A DNA stretch of 64,000 bases from Gentiana macrophylla (lineage: Eukaryota > Streptophyta > Magnoliopsida > Gentianales > Gentianaceae): assembly GCA_026214975.1 (NCBI GenBank), contig CM047805.1, positions 111,657,845-111,721,844 on the forward strand. Reading direction: 5' to 3'. Numbering within the stretch: position 1 is the first letter of the stretch; the number at the start of each line of letters is the position of its first letter. The position numbers and the translations under genes are program-made. The notes below the pieces were generated by a model. It did no database searches and was not told the origin of the DNA. It worked only from the letters and a program-made list of their open reading frames with translations. Of this stretch, positions 21,510-33,154 are shown in pieces.

Positions 21510-22887
21510 AAAACAATCAAAACTATAGCTCAACTTTCATGCAATCCACATAGATCTCTAACTCACGTAACAAAAGATACAACAACTATAGCAAACAATA
21601 CCATCACAGAGATAGACTCGGTGTATGTGTGACAAGCCCTTTTCAAATTTAACAAGCCTTTCAAAGAAATATCCTCTCAAAAATCCAATGACTCGCCCTT
21701 GATATAAAGTGCATATAGCTCCACTCAAAGCCTTCCACGCACTCAAGAGGATAATCCCTACAAATATCATGCGGTTCTACTGGGTATAAGATCCATGATA
21801 ACAAAGACTTCACTTTATTTTTACTCATCATTTCCAAAATTTTCAAATTTGACGCATATCAGAATGAGCTCTTACCCATCATAGTAGAATAGGATGTTTC
21901 ATGATAACACCCTACCTTACTCAAATCATAAGGTAGCTTCTCCTGACTGTCGTGAACTTTTGGTCATCATAGTGGTATAGGACATTTCGAGATAATGCCC
22001 TACCTCACTCCAATCATCGACCAGCTTCCGACAAACGTATTTATTAATAATTGCTCACTCACTTTATTCATTCACTATTCCAAGTCATAAGTTACATCTC
22101 ACTTATCACATTCAAACTTCACGATATTCACAGCACCCGGTCTAACTAAGGTGTTACTATACTGACCTTCCTAAGATAAATCACTAAAACAATGAAAGGA
22201 TATAGTTCAAAAATCTTGCTTCAATATCAAAGGCTTTCGTGAGTGTGAAATGAATACTATCTCCATGAAAGTAAAACATGCTATAATTATCTCACTAAGT
22301 CACATACTATCATCGTTAGAAAACTACAACTAGCAAGCATTTAGTTTCAACCATATGCTCGAGACTAACAAAAATTTAAATTTCGTGGAAATTTAACATT
22401 CACTCAAAAGATATGGCATAAAAACATACCCAATTTACCCCCCCACACTTAAATCACATTATGTCCTCAGAATGTGCAGAATAAAAGAAAAAGAAAACTT
22501 AGCTGGTTTCAACGGTGGTTGTCGGATGAAAGTTGGCGGAGGTCGAGGCCGAGCATGGATGTACCACGCAACTCGAATAGACAACACCGGGCAATAGTAA
22601 CTCAAAACTCTGCTCAAAAGTATCTGCAACACTCGACATACCATATAATCTCGGGGTACATGGGGTATATGAGCAACACATAACACAAAACACTTACAAT
22701 GAATGTAGGAGGAATAACCATCAACACATAATCAACTAAAGTATTATTTCTAAAACAATAAAACAAAACAACCTAAGAAAAGAAAACGAACAAAGAAAAC
22801 TAGGTTGCCTCCTAGGAGCGCTCTTTTAATGTCAATAGCTTGACACAAAGTTCAAGAATCAACCCGGATCGGGCCACTGTGGTTTGA
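21510..22887 (-). other. E1 3' non-coding region after integrase
   Basis: About 1.4 kb, the counterpart of 43865-45220 in E2. It contains a GAGGACATAATGTGATTT + AAGTGTGGGGG module (plus 22438-22470) and the paired 63-bp repeats (21865-21927, 21953-22015). ORFs here are short and not conserved. Its similarity to E2 in the absence of coding suggests cis-acting RNA function. Confidence 0.75.
21865..22015 (-). repeat. Twin 63-bp hairpin repeats in the E1 3' region
   Basis: Copies at 21953-22015 and 21865-21927, 88 bp apart as in E2. On the coding strand each can form a 9-bp stem: GTAGGGCAT with ATGTCCTAT in the first copy, GTAGGGTGT with ACATCCTAT in the second. Two base pairs change on both sides between copies. 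Confidence 0.85.
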
Positions 22888-24090
22888 CTACCGCCACCTC
22901 GATGATCGTAATCGAGAGCACCAAGCGAAATGATTTTCACCACAACAACAAGTCAAGTGTGCTATAAGATCATTAAATTTTTCTCTCCAAACTACACTGA
23001 CTCTCTTCTTCTTGTTCTTGCGGATGATAGGCATAGACATAGTGGTATGATCAGAAGTTTCAGCAGAAGGTACCTCACGGGTGGATATAGGAACGTCATC
23101 ATCATCTGACTCAAAGAAATAAGATGGAATCTCCTCACAAATCAGGACATCTGTACTCTCATCTCTTCTTTGGAAATAAAGAATCTCAGGCTTTTCATTT
23201 GGTTGCCCAAAATATTTCTTGAGTCGATGACCATTCACTTTAAAAGCGTGATTACCATACCCGTTCAAAGTAATTACTCCACTTGGATTAACCTCGAGAA
23301 TCTCAAAGGGACCAGACCATCTAGACTTGAGTTTACCAGGAAACAAATGAAGTCTGGTATTATAGAGTAAAGCCATTTCACCAACTTTGAATTCTCGGTC
23401 TTTGATCTTAGCGTCATGGAGCATCTTAGTTCTCTCCTTGCTGAGCTTAGCATTCTCGTATGCTCTGAGTCTAAATTCATCGAGCTCGTTTAATTGCAAT
23501 AATCTCTTCTCCCCACAGAGCTGGCTATCAAAATTTAAGAATTTAATTGCCCAGAAAGCTCTGTGTTCAAGTTCGACAGTTAAATGACAAGCTTTGCCAT
23601 AAACCATTTGGAAGGGTGACGTGCCCATCGGGGTCTTAAATGCAGTACGATAAGCCCACAATGCGTCGTCCAACTTAAGACTCCAATTAGATCTATTATT
23701 GTTCACGGTCTTCTCCAAAATTCTTTTCAGGCTCCGGTTGCTTACCTCGACTTGGCCACTAGTTTGAGGATGATATGGTGTGCCAACTTTGTGTTTGACA
23801 CCATATTTTTCAAGGATTTTATCAAGCGGTGCATTGCAAAAGTGGGTACCTTCATCACTAATGAGGGCTCTAGGACAGCCAAATCTGGTGAAGATATTCT
23901 TTTGCAAGAATTTCTTCACAACTTTGTGATCATTAGTTTGGGTGGCTATTGCCTCCACCCACTTGGAAACATAGTCGACACAGACGAGGATATATTTATT
24001 ACCGCACGAAGATGGAAAGGGTCCCATAAAATCTATGCCCCAAACGTCGAAAACTTCGCATTCAAGAATGGGCTTAAGTGGCATTTCCAT
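22888..24090 (-). CDS. E1 integrase core and C-terminus
   Basis: An open segment of 400 residues with the retroviral DD35E core. D20 is in [10 protein letters not shown]79 in LISDEG and E115 in [19 protein letters not shown] and SPFQMVYGK follow, then the GPFEILEV / [12 protein letters not shown]-terminal module typical of Gypsy integrases. The tail is acidic, then basic (KNKKKR), and ends with a Cys-rich [13 protein letters not shown]. The Met used is internal; the zinc-binding part (CKGCDRCQR) lies in the same protein just upstream. Integrase joins cDNA ends to host DNA. All catalytic residues are kept, but upstream pol is broken, so it cannot be made from one frame. Confidence 0.9.
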   Translation of the reverse strand: MEMPLKPILECEVFDVWGIDFMGPFPSSCGNKYILVCVDYVSKWVEAIATQTNDHKVVKKFLQKNIFTRFGCPRALISDEGTHFCNAPLDKILEKYGVKHKVGTPYHPQTSGQVEVSNRSLKRILEKTVNNNRSNWSLKLDDALWAYRTAFKTPMGTSPFQMVYGKACHLTVELEHRAFWAIKFLNFDSQLCGEKRLLQLNELDEFRLRAYENAKLSKERTKMLHDAKIKDREFKVGEMALLYNTRLHLFPGKLKSRWSGPFEILEVNPSGVITLNGYGNHAFKVNGHRLKKYFGQPNEKPEILYFQRRDESTDVLICEEIPSYFFESDDDDVPISTREVPSAETSDHTTMSMPIIRKNKKKRVSVVWREKFNDLIAHLTCCCGENHFAWCSRLRSSRWR

Positions 24091-24343
24091 CCTACTACTC
24101 TGCCGTCCAGTTCTCTGGCACCTATCACAACCTTTACAAAAGGCTTCTGCATCTTTAAACAGAGTCGGCCAGTAGAATCCAGCTTGAAGGATCTTTGCAA
24201 CCGTCTTTGGTGTTCCATAGTGACCTCCGGTAGGACCGCTTATGGCATTGTTCTAGATATCCCACCGATCATGCTCAGAACACACCGTCGAAGCAACCCG
24301 CCTTTGCTGACTCAACAAATAAGGATCTTCCCATACGAGATAT
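24091..24343 (-). pseudogene. E1 integrase zinc-binding region
   Basis: Frames here encode [18 protein letters not shown] and [16 protein letters not shown], the counterpart of E2 pol residues 574-605, with the H-H-C-C zinc finger at the integrase N-terminus. A frameshift near 24250-24350 (compared with E2) separates this from the RNase H segment. Confidence 0.78.
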
Positions 24344-24901
24344 TTAAGATCGAAAAGAAAATTTTCTTCTCCCGATCGTCATATCCTCTAAATGACCACT
24401 CGCTAAATAGTTGACGTAGTCAGCATACCACGGCCTAACCGTTTCAAGCTTCATCAATTGCTCAGTCGGAAAATCAATGCCTATATCATTGTGATTTTCT
24501 GCACCCTCATTTACTAAGCGAGATAAATGATCAGCCACAATATTCTCACTACCTTTCTTATCTTTAATCACAAGGTCAAACTCTTGTAGAATTAAAATCC
24601 ATCTAAGTAACCTTGGTTTGGCATCTGCTTTGTCCATAAGGTAGCGCAAGGCTGCATGGTCGGTCCAAACAACAACTTGAGACCCTAGAAGAAAAAAACT
24701 TCTAAACTTGTCAATGGCAAAAACAACAGCTAAGAATTCCTTCTCAGTTGTGGTATAATTGCATTGAGCCGGGTTCAAGGTGCGGCTCGCATAATAAATG
24801 GGCCTGAACCTTTTATCAACTCTTTGACCTAAAACTGCGCCTACGGCGTAATTAGAGGCATCGCACATCAACTCGAAAGGCTTGGTCCAAATAAGGTGCA
24901 A
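24344..24901 (-). pseudogene. E1 RNase H region
   Basis: 185 open residues. [18 protein letters not shown] carries catalytic D14, [12 protein letters not shown] carries E53 and [13 protein letters not shown] carries D81. The region ends in [10 protein letters not shown], the standard link to integrase. It is about 85-90% like E2 pol by eye. The N-terminus starts within the tether region and the C-terminal residues after LEDMT run out of frame. Confidence 0.88.
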
Positions 24902-27475
24902 CTAAAATAGGGGCATCGATAAGCTTGTCTTTCGACAATTGAAAGCTTCTTTGCACTTCGCATCAAACAAGAAATCTACATCATCTTTCAAAAGATTTGA
25001 TAAAGGCTTGGCGATGGTAGAAAAATCTTTAATGAAATGCCTGTAAGCCAACATGACCTAGAAAACCTCGTACCTTTTCACACCGCCTTAGGAGTACGTC
25101 ATCCTTTCAATGGCTTCGACCTTAGCCTTATCAACTTGAATACCAAACATTGGACACCTTATGTCCCAAAACGATTCCTTCGCCTACTAGAAAATGGCAT
25201 TTTTCCCGCTTAAGCACCATATTTTTCTCAACACACCGTTGGAGTACCATATCTAGATTCCTTAAGATTTCATCAAAGCTATCGCCGTAGACTGAGAAGT
25301 CATCCATGAAGACCTCCATGCATTGCTCCACAAGTCCATCAAAATGGCTAACATGCACCGTTGAAAAGTCGCGGGTGCGTTGCATAGGCCGAATGGCATT
25401 CTCGCGAAAAGCAAAAGTACCGGATGGACACGTAAAGTTGTCTTCTCTTGGTCATTAGGATCAATGGCTATCCGGAAGTAGCCGAATAGCCATCAAGGAA
25501 ACAATAATACTTATGACCACTCGATCGTTCAATAAGTCGGTCAATGAAGGGTAGGGAAAGTGGTCCTTGGCGTTAACCTCGTTAAGTCTCACGATAGTCA
25601 ATGCGACTCTATAGCTCACACGAGTCGTAAGGCAACTTCCTCCCTTTTTCATTCTTTTATTTGTGATTCCGCCTTTCTTTGGCACAACTTGAGTAGGGCT
25701 GACCCACTCGCTATCGGCGATTGCATAGATGATGCCCATGTCAAGCCACTTTATCACTTCTTTCTTGACAACCTCCTGCATATGCGGATTCAGTCTTCTC
25801 TGAGGTTGTCTAACCTTTTAGCTCCTCCTCCGCTCGGATTTTATGCATGCATACATCCGGGCTGATCCTCGGATATCACCCACTTGCCATCCGAACGCGA
25901 GGATATTCTTTTTTAAGCACTTCTATCACCGTGCTTCTTGCTCAGGTCGAGTTTCAAGAAATGATCAAAGGCAATTTATCTCCGTCCTTAAGAAAGATAT
26001 ACTTAAGGTGTTTGAGCGGTTTGAGCTCTAAATCGGTAGGTGGTTGCTCAATACTAGACTTTAACGGGCCACCTTTCTCCTTATGAGCTTGAAGTGGTTG
26101 TGATGAGAGAACACCTCATCTTCCCGAGGCTCAACCCGCAGAAAAGGTCTGGATCAAATCATCCATCGGAATCCTCCGATCAACACTTGCTTCCTTTTTC
26201 TTCTGATCGATCATTTTTCTTAACTCTTCATCTTTAAGCTCTTCTGCCAGCTCCTCCTAATCATCTACTTCCCAATGAGTAGCTTCTCTCCAAAACTATA
26301 TCTCGTCCCAACTACCCATCAGAGCTTCTTCTTCACCAGGGATGAAGTCTTCCTGACTCAGTTCTTTGAAATCATCGTTTGTTGCTGGGCATCTCCATGC
26401 TTCTAACTTAATAACAGGCCCAGTGGGAGCGAGTGAAGATGACTCGTCAATGCCTACGGCTTGAAATGAATTAGAAGGTGGTCCGTAGTCAGCCGGATCC
26501 TCAATGTCCATGACTTCAAAAACACCTATCTCTGTCAACTCCTCTGCTTATTCAAAGTAGGCATCTTTTTCGTCCTCATAGATAGCTTCGACAAACGATA
26601 TTTCATCAATTACGGCTCTTTCAGGATGTGTCCCTCGTGTGAAGGTGACAGATGTGTCACCGACTCTAAAGAGTAATCATCCTTTGCGTAAGTCGATGAG
26701 AGCGTTAGAAGTGTCTAAAAAGGTTCGGCCTAGAATTAGAGGCATCTCCTTATCGGTGGATAGTCTAGAATAACCCGGTCGGTAGGGAAGACTAAATGTT
26801 CAACTTGAAGGAGCACATTAGCTACACAACCGCTGCAGATCCGGCTAGATTTATCTACCATCTCAAGAGAAATCGGGCGTTCCGCATCCTTTATCTAACC
26901 CGAGCTTTTTGCATACGTTTAATGGCATCACATTAATAGAGGCCCCGAGTCGCATAATACATTTTCGAACAAATGGCCTTCGATCTCACAGAGAGATTGA
27001 AGGTCCGCCAGTGGTCACTTCGCTTAACAAAGAATTTTCAGTGAAACCATCGCGCAATCCTCGCGAAGCACTTCTTCACCATCCCCAAGCTTTCTCTTAC
27101 TCCCACGAATTCTTTAAGATACTTAGAGCATTTAGGCATTTCGGTTAATACCTCGGCTAAGGGCATACTAACTTGAGTGTCTCTAAGCATCCTCCTCACT
27201 CCAAAGATACTTTTGCTTGTCGTTAGTAAGGGCTTTCTTTTCCTTTTGGTGGATAAGGAAGGGCTTTATCATTCCCTCGTAGCTTGATTCTTTATCGCCT
27301 CATCCTCCCTATCCTTCCATCTTACGAACTTTTCTTTCTTTTTCTTAGTCGAGGTACCGCCCTTGACTTTCCTTTCTTTCCTCGTCATCGAAATATTTTC
27401 ATCCTCCGAAGAATTGTCACTAAGCTCCTCATCGTTGCTTTCTTCGGCATGTGGTTTCGATTTCCCCTCCCGAAC
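24902..27475 (-). pseudogene. E1 protease to RT, riddled with small indels
   Basis: Fragments match E2 in order: protease LCDSG region (about 26920-26990), the linker with ALMGSWDEI (26296-26538), the RT N-terminus with [31 protein letters not shown] (25680-25781; given as [16 protein letters not shown] and [18 protein letters not shown]) and the RT active site [14 protein letters not shown] (about 25285-25330). Single-base and few-base gaps relative to E2 change frame many times, for example TTTTT to TTTT near 25345. Flanking E1 segments on both sides are open. FMDD replaces the commoner YVDD, as in E2. Confidence 0.8.
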
Positions 27476-27709
27476 TCATGGCGTCGGGAGGGCTACTAGT
27501 TTCCCGACATCTTGCCGGGTCCAAATTTGCTTACCACTTCTCAACGTTACTTCATTCAACTCCTCTTCTTGTCCATACTCCCATTGTGGTGTAATGGCGG
27601 TGCAAACATTCACATCGCCTTTTGGGTTTCTCTCGGTATAACTCGGGAGTTTACCGTGAGGTCTGCTTGCTTGCCGGTCCGCCATCCCGACCAACTTGTC
27701 TCTCAATAG
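27476..27709 (-). pseudogene. E1 gag-pol linker segment
   Basis: 76 residues including NVCTAITPQWEYGQEEELNEVTLRSGK (read as TAITPQWEYGQEEELN and VTLRSGKQIW). The corresponding part of E2 (about 39195-39275) lies between gag and protease. LRSGK is a common Athila-type motif before protease. It is separated from gag by a frameshift. Confidence 0.75.
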
Positions 27710-27717
27710 CTTTAACG

Positions 27718-28116
27718 CTAGTAGAGCGAGTCTTCACCATGTCTACCAAATTCATCAAATTTGTGTTGAGGACACATGGTGGTGGTATGATTTTGAGTTT
27801 GGTTCCATGCTCCTTGAGGCCTTTGGGAGTTAGGAGCTGTCCTTTGATAGTTTGAGTTGAAAGAATTCGAATTTGAAGGGCCAGGTGGTAACTTGGCTTG
27901 ATTAAAGTTTTGTCGTTGAAATCCTGAGTAGTTCTGGCTTTGATTGAAGTTTCGGAAGGGTTGGTTTTGATTATCCATTAAATTTATTTCTTCCGTCATC
28001 TCCGTTCCTACCTGCATTCCCAGATCAGAAGGCTGCGTCTGAAGATTGGCCAGCTGCTTGCTTATCAATTCCATCTGAGCAACCAACAACTTTGTATCGG
28101 GATTGCTTGCGTGCAT
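27718..28116 (-). pseudogene. gag: E1 gag C-terminal segment
   Basis: In a different frame from the main gag ORF, this encodes NPDTKLLVAQMELISKQLAN and an Asn/Gln-rich tail (NQNQPFRNFNQSQNYSGFQR). It aligns with E2 gag at 38700-39060 (SETKLLVAQMEIMNKQLAN). A frameshift near 28110-28120 separates it from 28025-29029. I see no CCHC zinc knuckle. Confidence 0.8.
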
Positions 28117-29029
28117 TTTCTTTCATAACAACATTGGTCTTCTTGGGAGTCGACCACATATTGTTCTTGGCGATGGTCTCGACCACTCTGTGGCGATCCT
28201 CATCACCTCCCCCTAAGAAGGATCCATGAGCTGTGGAGTCAAGATAGTCTCTACTAGGTTGAGAGACACCTCTATAAAACAGTTCCAGCAACTCATGTCT
28301 GTCATATCCGTGATTGGGGCATTTCCTCATCAAAAGATTCAATCTCTCCCAAGCTTTGCCAACAGTCTCATCCTCCAACTGCTCAAACGTAGCTATTTCC
28401 CGTTTCATCTCCATAATCTTGCCTGGTGAAACCCACTTAAGAGCGAAGGCTCTTTTGACATCATTCCATGTATGGAGAGAATGATGTGCTAACGATTTAA
28501 ACCACCGACTTGCTTCACCTTTCAAAGCAAAAGGAAATAGCTTTAACTTGACTATTTCAGAATCAACACCAGGATAATGGCCTGCTTCACAGATTTGTAC
28601 GAATGTGGACAATAAGTCGTGTGGATCTTCCTGAGCAGTACCATGGAAAGAGCTATTCTGAACTAGAGCAACTACTCCGTTCTTTAGATCGAAATTCACT
28701 CCTCCCATGTCGGGAGGACGAATAGGTCTATGCCCCTCGAGAAAATCTTGATTTAGATATGGGGTGTAGGGGTCCTGGTTCAGTTGATTAAGTTGGTTTT
28801 GTCTAAATTGTTGAAGTTGTTGATTTATGCCAGATTGTTGATTCTGTTGTTGCTGCAGAGCTTGCATTTGTTGCAGAATTAGATTTAACTGAGCTTGGGG
28901 ATCAGGATTTGGAATTGGTGGATCTTGATCTGCCATGGCGTCAAGATCAGGAAAAAGCCTCCTTCTTAGGATAGATCGTTCAGGTTCAGGATCGAAGATC
29001 AGAAGTCCCTTCTTACTTCTCGTTTGCAT
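28025..29029 (-). CDS. gag: E1 Gag (Retrotrans_gag type)
   Basis: An open segment of 334 residues starting MQTRSKKGLLIFDPEPE. The same start is found in E2, and the leader lies upstream, so this is the likely native start. A Gln-rich stretch occupies residues 45-85. The capsid-like Retrotrans_gag region (about residues 105-275) includes GGVNFDLKNGVVALVQNSSF, LSTFVQICEAGHYPGV, LKLFPFALKGEASRWF and KCPNHGYDRHELLELFYRGV. The last ~30 residues are out of frame with the continuation at 27718-28116. Gag would form the virus-like particle. This is the better capsid of the two Athila-like elements, since E2 has a deletion. Confidence 0.88.
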   Translation of the reverse strand: MQTRSKKGLLIFDPEPERSILRRRLFPDLDAMADQDPPIPNPDPQAQLNLILQQMQALQQQQNQQSGINQQLQQFRQNQLNQLNQDPYTPYLNQDFLEGHRPIRPPDMGGVNFDLKNGVVALVQNSSFHGTAQEDPHDLLSTFVQICEAGHYPGVDSEIVKLKLFPFALKGEASRWFKSLAHHSLHTWNDVKRAFALKWVSPGKIMEMKREIATFEQLEDETVGKAWERLNLLMRKCPNHGYDRHELLELFYRGVSQPSRDYLDSTAHGSFLGGGDEDRHRVVETIAKNNMWSTPKKTNVVMKENARKQSRYKVVGCSDGIDKQAAGQSSDAAF

Positions 29030-29672
29030 AAACCAGAAGAAAAGAAAAGGAAGAAATCAACCTTAGGGTTGATGAGAACGAGTTTAGAGAAGATTGGAGG
29101 ATTTAGTAGTGTAGAAAGAAAGAAGAGTAGAGAAAAGAAAAGTGGAATTGTCAAGGATCGAATCGGCGTTCGGTGTAATGTGGACGCTAGTTCGAGAGGA
29201 TTCGAAGTGAACGCTGTTTCGTGAGCAATCGACCAGCGTTCGTAAGACAGATGAAAGTGAGACGGGCGTTCGATATGGGTGAACGCCGCTCGTTGAAGGT
29301 TTTTTATTTTTTTATTTTTTTTTTATTATTATTTTAGAAAATATATAGAAACCGAAACTGGAAAAGAAACCTACCTACGAAAAGTTTAAAAACAAGAAAA
29401 AAAAAAACTAAGACGGAAAAAAAACGTGTTGAAATCTTCTAGGGCCAAAATGGAGGGGAAAACAGTGGATTTTGACCTCGAAAACGCATTGAACGGCTTA
29501 CGGCCGTTCACCACGTCGTCGGCGTCGGAACGAGCTTTCCGAATTGGGGTCCTGCGTTCCAAACGGACACTCGAGCCGAAAGTTATGGTCAAAATACTAC
29601 CGCGTGCCCTAACGACCCCTTTTTGACACAGAAAATTGTCCTAAATAGAATCCGACAACCGTTACCGACTCC
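29030..29672 (-). other. E1 leader between PBS and gag, with motif array
   Basis: About 640 nt untranslated. On the plus strand, six copies of a G(A/G)ACG..CGTTC-like word lie at about 29163, 29182, 29209, 29230, 29260 and 29281. An A/T run lies at 29300-29420. The region next to the PBS (29430-29640) is strongly like 37200-37440 of E2. Confidence 0.8.
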
Positions 29673-29690
29673 CCGGCAACGGCGCCAAAA
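29673..29690 (-). other. E1 primer-binding site (tRNA-Asp)
   Basis: Coding-strand TGGCGCCGTTGCCGGGGA, three bases after the 5' LTR. It is complementary to the 3' end of plant tRNA-Asp(GUC) with CCA, the usual Athila primer. Confidence 0.92.
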
Positions 29691-29693
29691 ACT

Positions 29694-31500
29694 TGTTGCG
29701 GAGATTTTGCATCACTAAACAAAAAGAAAATTTATAAACCCTAACCTAATTGCAAAACTAACTCCTAACCGGCCGAATACCGGGTAATTGATAGTAGAGC
29801 GAGATAAGTAAGAGGTCGATCCACAGGGAATTGGGATGTTGAATCTAATTTCATTAACTCTCTCAATTGTTACTCAAAGAATGAATAAACAAAAGAAACG
29901 AAAGAACAAAACATAAAAACAGAAAAGAACAATCAAGATAAATCTAACCTAAGAAACATAAAAACAATCTAAACTAAGAGACATGGGATCAAACAACCAA
30001 TATACAAACCTATGTGATCTCAATCCTAGTTAATCTCATGATTCTAATTCGATTTGTGGTTTCACCTTATCACGAGATATAAACCCCTAATTCCATAGTG
30101 AATTTAATCTCAAGCTACGGATTCCTAATTCCTTAGTAAATCCAATTTATCAATCTCTCATCTTCCGAATGTTGAGACTGATTTTCAATACAAAACTCGG
30201 TGTAGATTCAAATTACTCTCGTATAATCGAATCTAACAACCTAGATAATTAACTCATTAATCTGTCACTAATTAACGGCTAAAGATCTCATCTTTCTACG
30301 GTGATCTAGTCTACTCAACTTCCGTATTTTGTAAACATATCAATCGTAAACCAATCTCTCGATATAGGCTCACATAATAGCATCATGAAACGAATAGAAA
30401 GAAAACAATACGAATTAAAGATCATAAAAATAAATAAAGATTGAATAAATTGAAGAAAACAAACTCACATCGTTGGTATAATTGTTGAATCCATGAATCA
30501 CTAACGAAAAAGACGAGAAAAACTACACCTAATCTAACCCGGGTCACCCGAGCACAAGGCTCGGGTGACCGGCCTTGAGTCTCTCAAGAACTGCCGCTGC
30601 TTTGATGTTGCCGCAGGAAATAATTGTGTGAATTATTCTATCAATTAGGTTCTTTCTTTGCTTGCTTTTATAGAATACAAAGGTCGGCTGAGGCACATCT
30701 TTAATGTCGGCTGAATGAATCCTAAATTAATTAGGATTTTTGCATGCGGATGGGAGAATTAATTCTAAGTCGGTTGCTACAGGATTTGTCTGGACGCTCG
30801 TTTGAGTAATGTGAACGCCAGTTCAGCAGCTGTGAATGCCAGTTTAACGTTTTGAACTCAAACTTCTAAAATTCATATCTTGAGTTGTAGACCTCCAAAA
30901 ATTATGATCCGAATGTCATAATTAAGCTCTCGGAAAACTCTACAACTTTCATTAAGGACTCTTCTTCAGAAAACGCCTTTTTGATTAGCCCGTCGTATCC
31001 CGAGTATAATTCAGCAACAGCATCCAAACTTGTAACGCTCGTATCTCAGGCCTCATAAGTCGGAATGAAGTGATTCAAAATCCTGTAGAATCCTCTCTTC
31101 AAGCCCTACAAATCTTCTCTTGAGGTCGAGAGTCAAATCAGTGTATATCATATCAAGAACTGCATCGGAAGTTCGGCTGCTTGAAAGCTTCATTCCAAGC
31201 TTTATCTCCATCTTCCTTCCATTTCACTTCTCTTCCATGCAAAACCTCATCATTTAATCCTCTTGCATGCCAAAATATGTATCTACAAATTAGGAAAATA
31301 TACCAAAGCATAACACAATCCCAAAATAACATAAAATCCCAATTTAAACACATAAATCGTTACATTTCGCAATTAACCTATTAAAAACACCATTTACTCA
31401 ATATCTCAATATAAGGCTCGATTTCTATGAAAAACATCCATATATGGGGAATATTGATATAAAATATATCATTAAAAACACTACAAATTGACCCTGAACA
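29694..31500 (-). repeat. E1 5' LTR
   Basis: 1807 bp, TG...CA on the coding strand. TATAAAA is at 30666-30672 (minus) and the hairpin at 30542-30570. It differs from the 3' LTR by a few substitutions, one missing 165-bp copy and about 22 bp missing near 31007. Confidence 0.95.
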
Positions 31501-33154
31501 CACTGCTGCAAACCCTAAGTATATCAGTATGTAACCGTTTAACTCAGTGTATGGCATGCACATGAGGATTGAGTTAGTGGTGATATACTTAAACTGTTAG
31601 TCCGTGGTGAACTTAATCAGAGTTTAGGGTCTCTTGATTAAAACACCAATAATGTGCCCAGAACACCTTAGGGTGTGATAGTCTTATCCGGACTGTCGGT
31701 AGAGGGTACATACGTGGGGTCATTTATATATGATGGCATTCATATAGGACTGGACCGATTTAATCTGGATTTCTCGATATAATTCCGTAATCCAAGAATC
31801 TTATTAAATCACTAGATGATCATATATGGATCAACCTTAATCCTGAGGTGATCACAGGGTACTGCTTGTCTCGGTGTAGTGTTTGATGTGTTAGTTACGG
31901 TTCACTTGAATATGTGTTCCAAGCCACTTCTCGGTTGCACTATCCCCTGATGAGTGAGTAGTTCTGATTTTCACAGACATGGAATCCATTCCTTCCCGCG
32001 GGAAGTAGAGAGACAGTCCCCTTATTTGTTAGCCCTAAGAATTAAAGTGATCGATCCCGGGAGTTCACATTTGACTAATTAGCTACTAGTCATATATGTG
32101 TACTAATTAGTCATCAGGGGGTTAATGGTAAATAAGGATAAGACATTCTGTGTCGGGTTTACGGAGACATCCCACACAGAGTGGACAATCTATGGAGGGT
32201 TAATCCGTATGTAGTGATTATATCAATGGACGCTTATTCACTCTATGGGGTGAGTATAAGTTTATATCTATAATTAGTAGAGTTCAGTTTCGGGTTTAAG
32301 GTGGCGTAATCCCGGAATTAATAATTATATATATTTATTCTGTTCGATGAATATTATATTTAATTATTGGAGCTACTAGTTATAGGTCTATGGTCCCCAA
32401 TGTGGCTTCTATAATTCTGGCTAATATTCTTGTTTATTTGGGCCTCAGAAATAATTAATTGGCTGGGCCAATTAATTGATATGCATGAATATTATTTAGT
32501 TGGGCTAAATAATATAATATACATAAAAGACATTTTATGTGGGCTTCTAACCCTAGATGTGGCGCCATTTATGGTCTTTTTAGCACAAGAATTAATTTTC
32601 TTGTGTTATGGAAAAATAAAAGATATTCTTGTAATGTGATTGGTTGAATGACATGTTATTTGGTTTCCTATTGGTCAATGACATGTCACAATTATGCATT
32701 AAGGAAAATATCTTTTTATTTTATTTAATTAATTAATTATTTAATTAATTAAAACTTGGAGACCAAGGATTTACTCTCCTATAAAAGGAGAGTTATTCCA
32801 AGTGTAAAGCACACTTGTATTTTTTTCGCCCCACACACCAAAAAGGAGAGAAAAAAAATTAGTTTTCTTTTCTTGGGTTTTTGAAGAATAAAAACTACAA
32901 GTTTTTCATGGTGTTGCATATTAAGGAGGTTCTCATATCGAGAAGGGTGTCCACCAACCACCGTTTGGAGAACACATTGGAAGATCAAGGCTTCTCATCC
33001 TAAGATCTTGGCTTCTCTTCTTTCTATTGGTATGATTTTCTTAACCCCCATTGTAGTTGTTAAATCCATTATTTATGTATTGTAATATATAAATCGTGAT
33101 CCATCCACTGCGCATATATCTAATTCGTTTAGATCTGAGCTCCTACATCCTTCA
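31501..33154 (+). repeat. D 3' LTR, second part
   Basis: Resumes after E1 with CACTG and aligns to 7186-7216 plus 8985-10586. It shows the empty S1 target. TATAAAA is at 32780-32786 within CTCTCC/GGAGAG. It ends CATCCTTCA, followed by AAAAG. Confidence 0.94.
32774..32792 (+). promoter_or_regulatory. TATA box of the D 3' LTR within an inverted repeat
   Basis: CTCTCCTATAAAAGGAGAG: intact TATAAAA flanked by complementary 6-mers. The 5' LTR has TGTAAAA. Confidence 0.75.

Larger units (their letters stand above)
17629..31500 (-). mobile_element. Element E1: Athila-like Gypsy retrotransposon, minus strand, recombinant
   Basis: It is flanked by CACTG at 17624-17628 and 31501-31505. The LTRs are 17629-19619 and 29694-31500; on the coding strand they start TGTTCAGGG and end CCGCAACA, and differ by few bases apart from indels. 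A PBS for tRNA-Asp follows the 5' LTR (plus-strand 29673-29690). Gag, protease remains, RT, RNase H and integrase follow in Gypsy order. Downstream there is an extra LTR of another family (19912-21473) between two polypurine tracts, so E1 is a composite. Near-identical LTRs suggest recent insertion. Confidence 0.93.
7088..33154 (+). mobile_element. Element D: Copia retrotransposon with decayed pol, carrying two solo LTRs and E1
   Basis: The LTRs begin TGTTAGGTGTAG and end TTCA. A PBS of the initiator tRNA-Met type follows the left LTR and a polypurine AAGTGGGAGAT precedes the right LTR. AAAAG target duplications flank it. Without later insertions each LTR is about 1.73-1.75 kb and the interior about 5.5 kb. 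The interior has only a relic of Copia RT/RNase H (16457-17140), whose residues resemble the Angela/Tork type. The LTR pair looks about 95% identical over the parts I compared by eye, far less decayed than the coding part. Confidence 0.92.

Noticed and set aside
22888..24414. Plus-strand ORFs over the integrase, up to 220 codons (23752-24414)
   Set aside because: Antisense to the E1 integrase, whose catalytic residues and similarity to E2 fix the coding strand.
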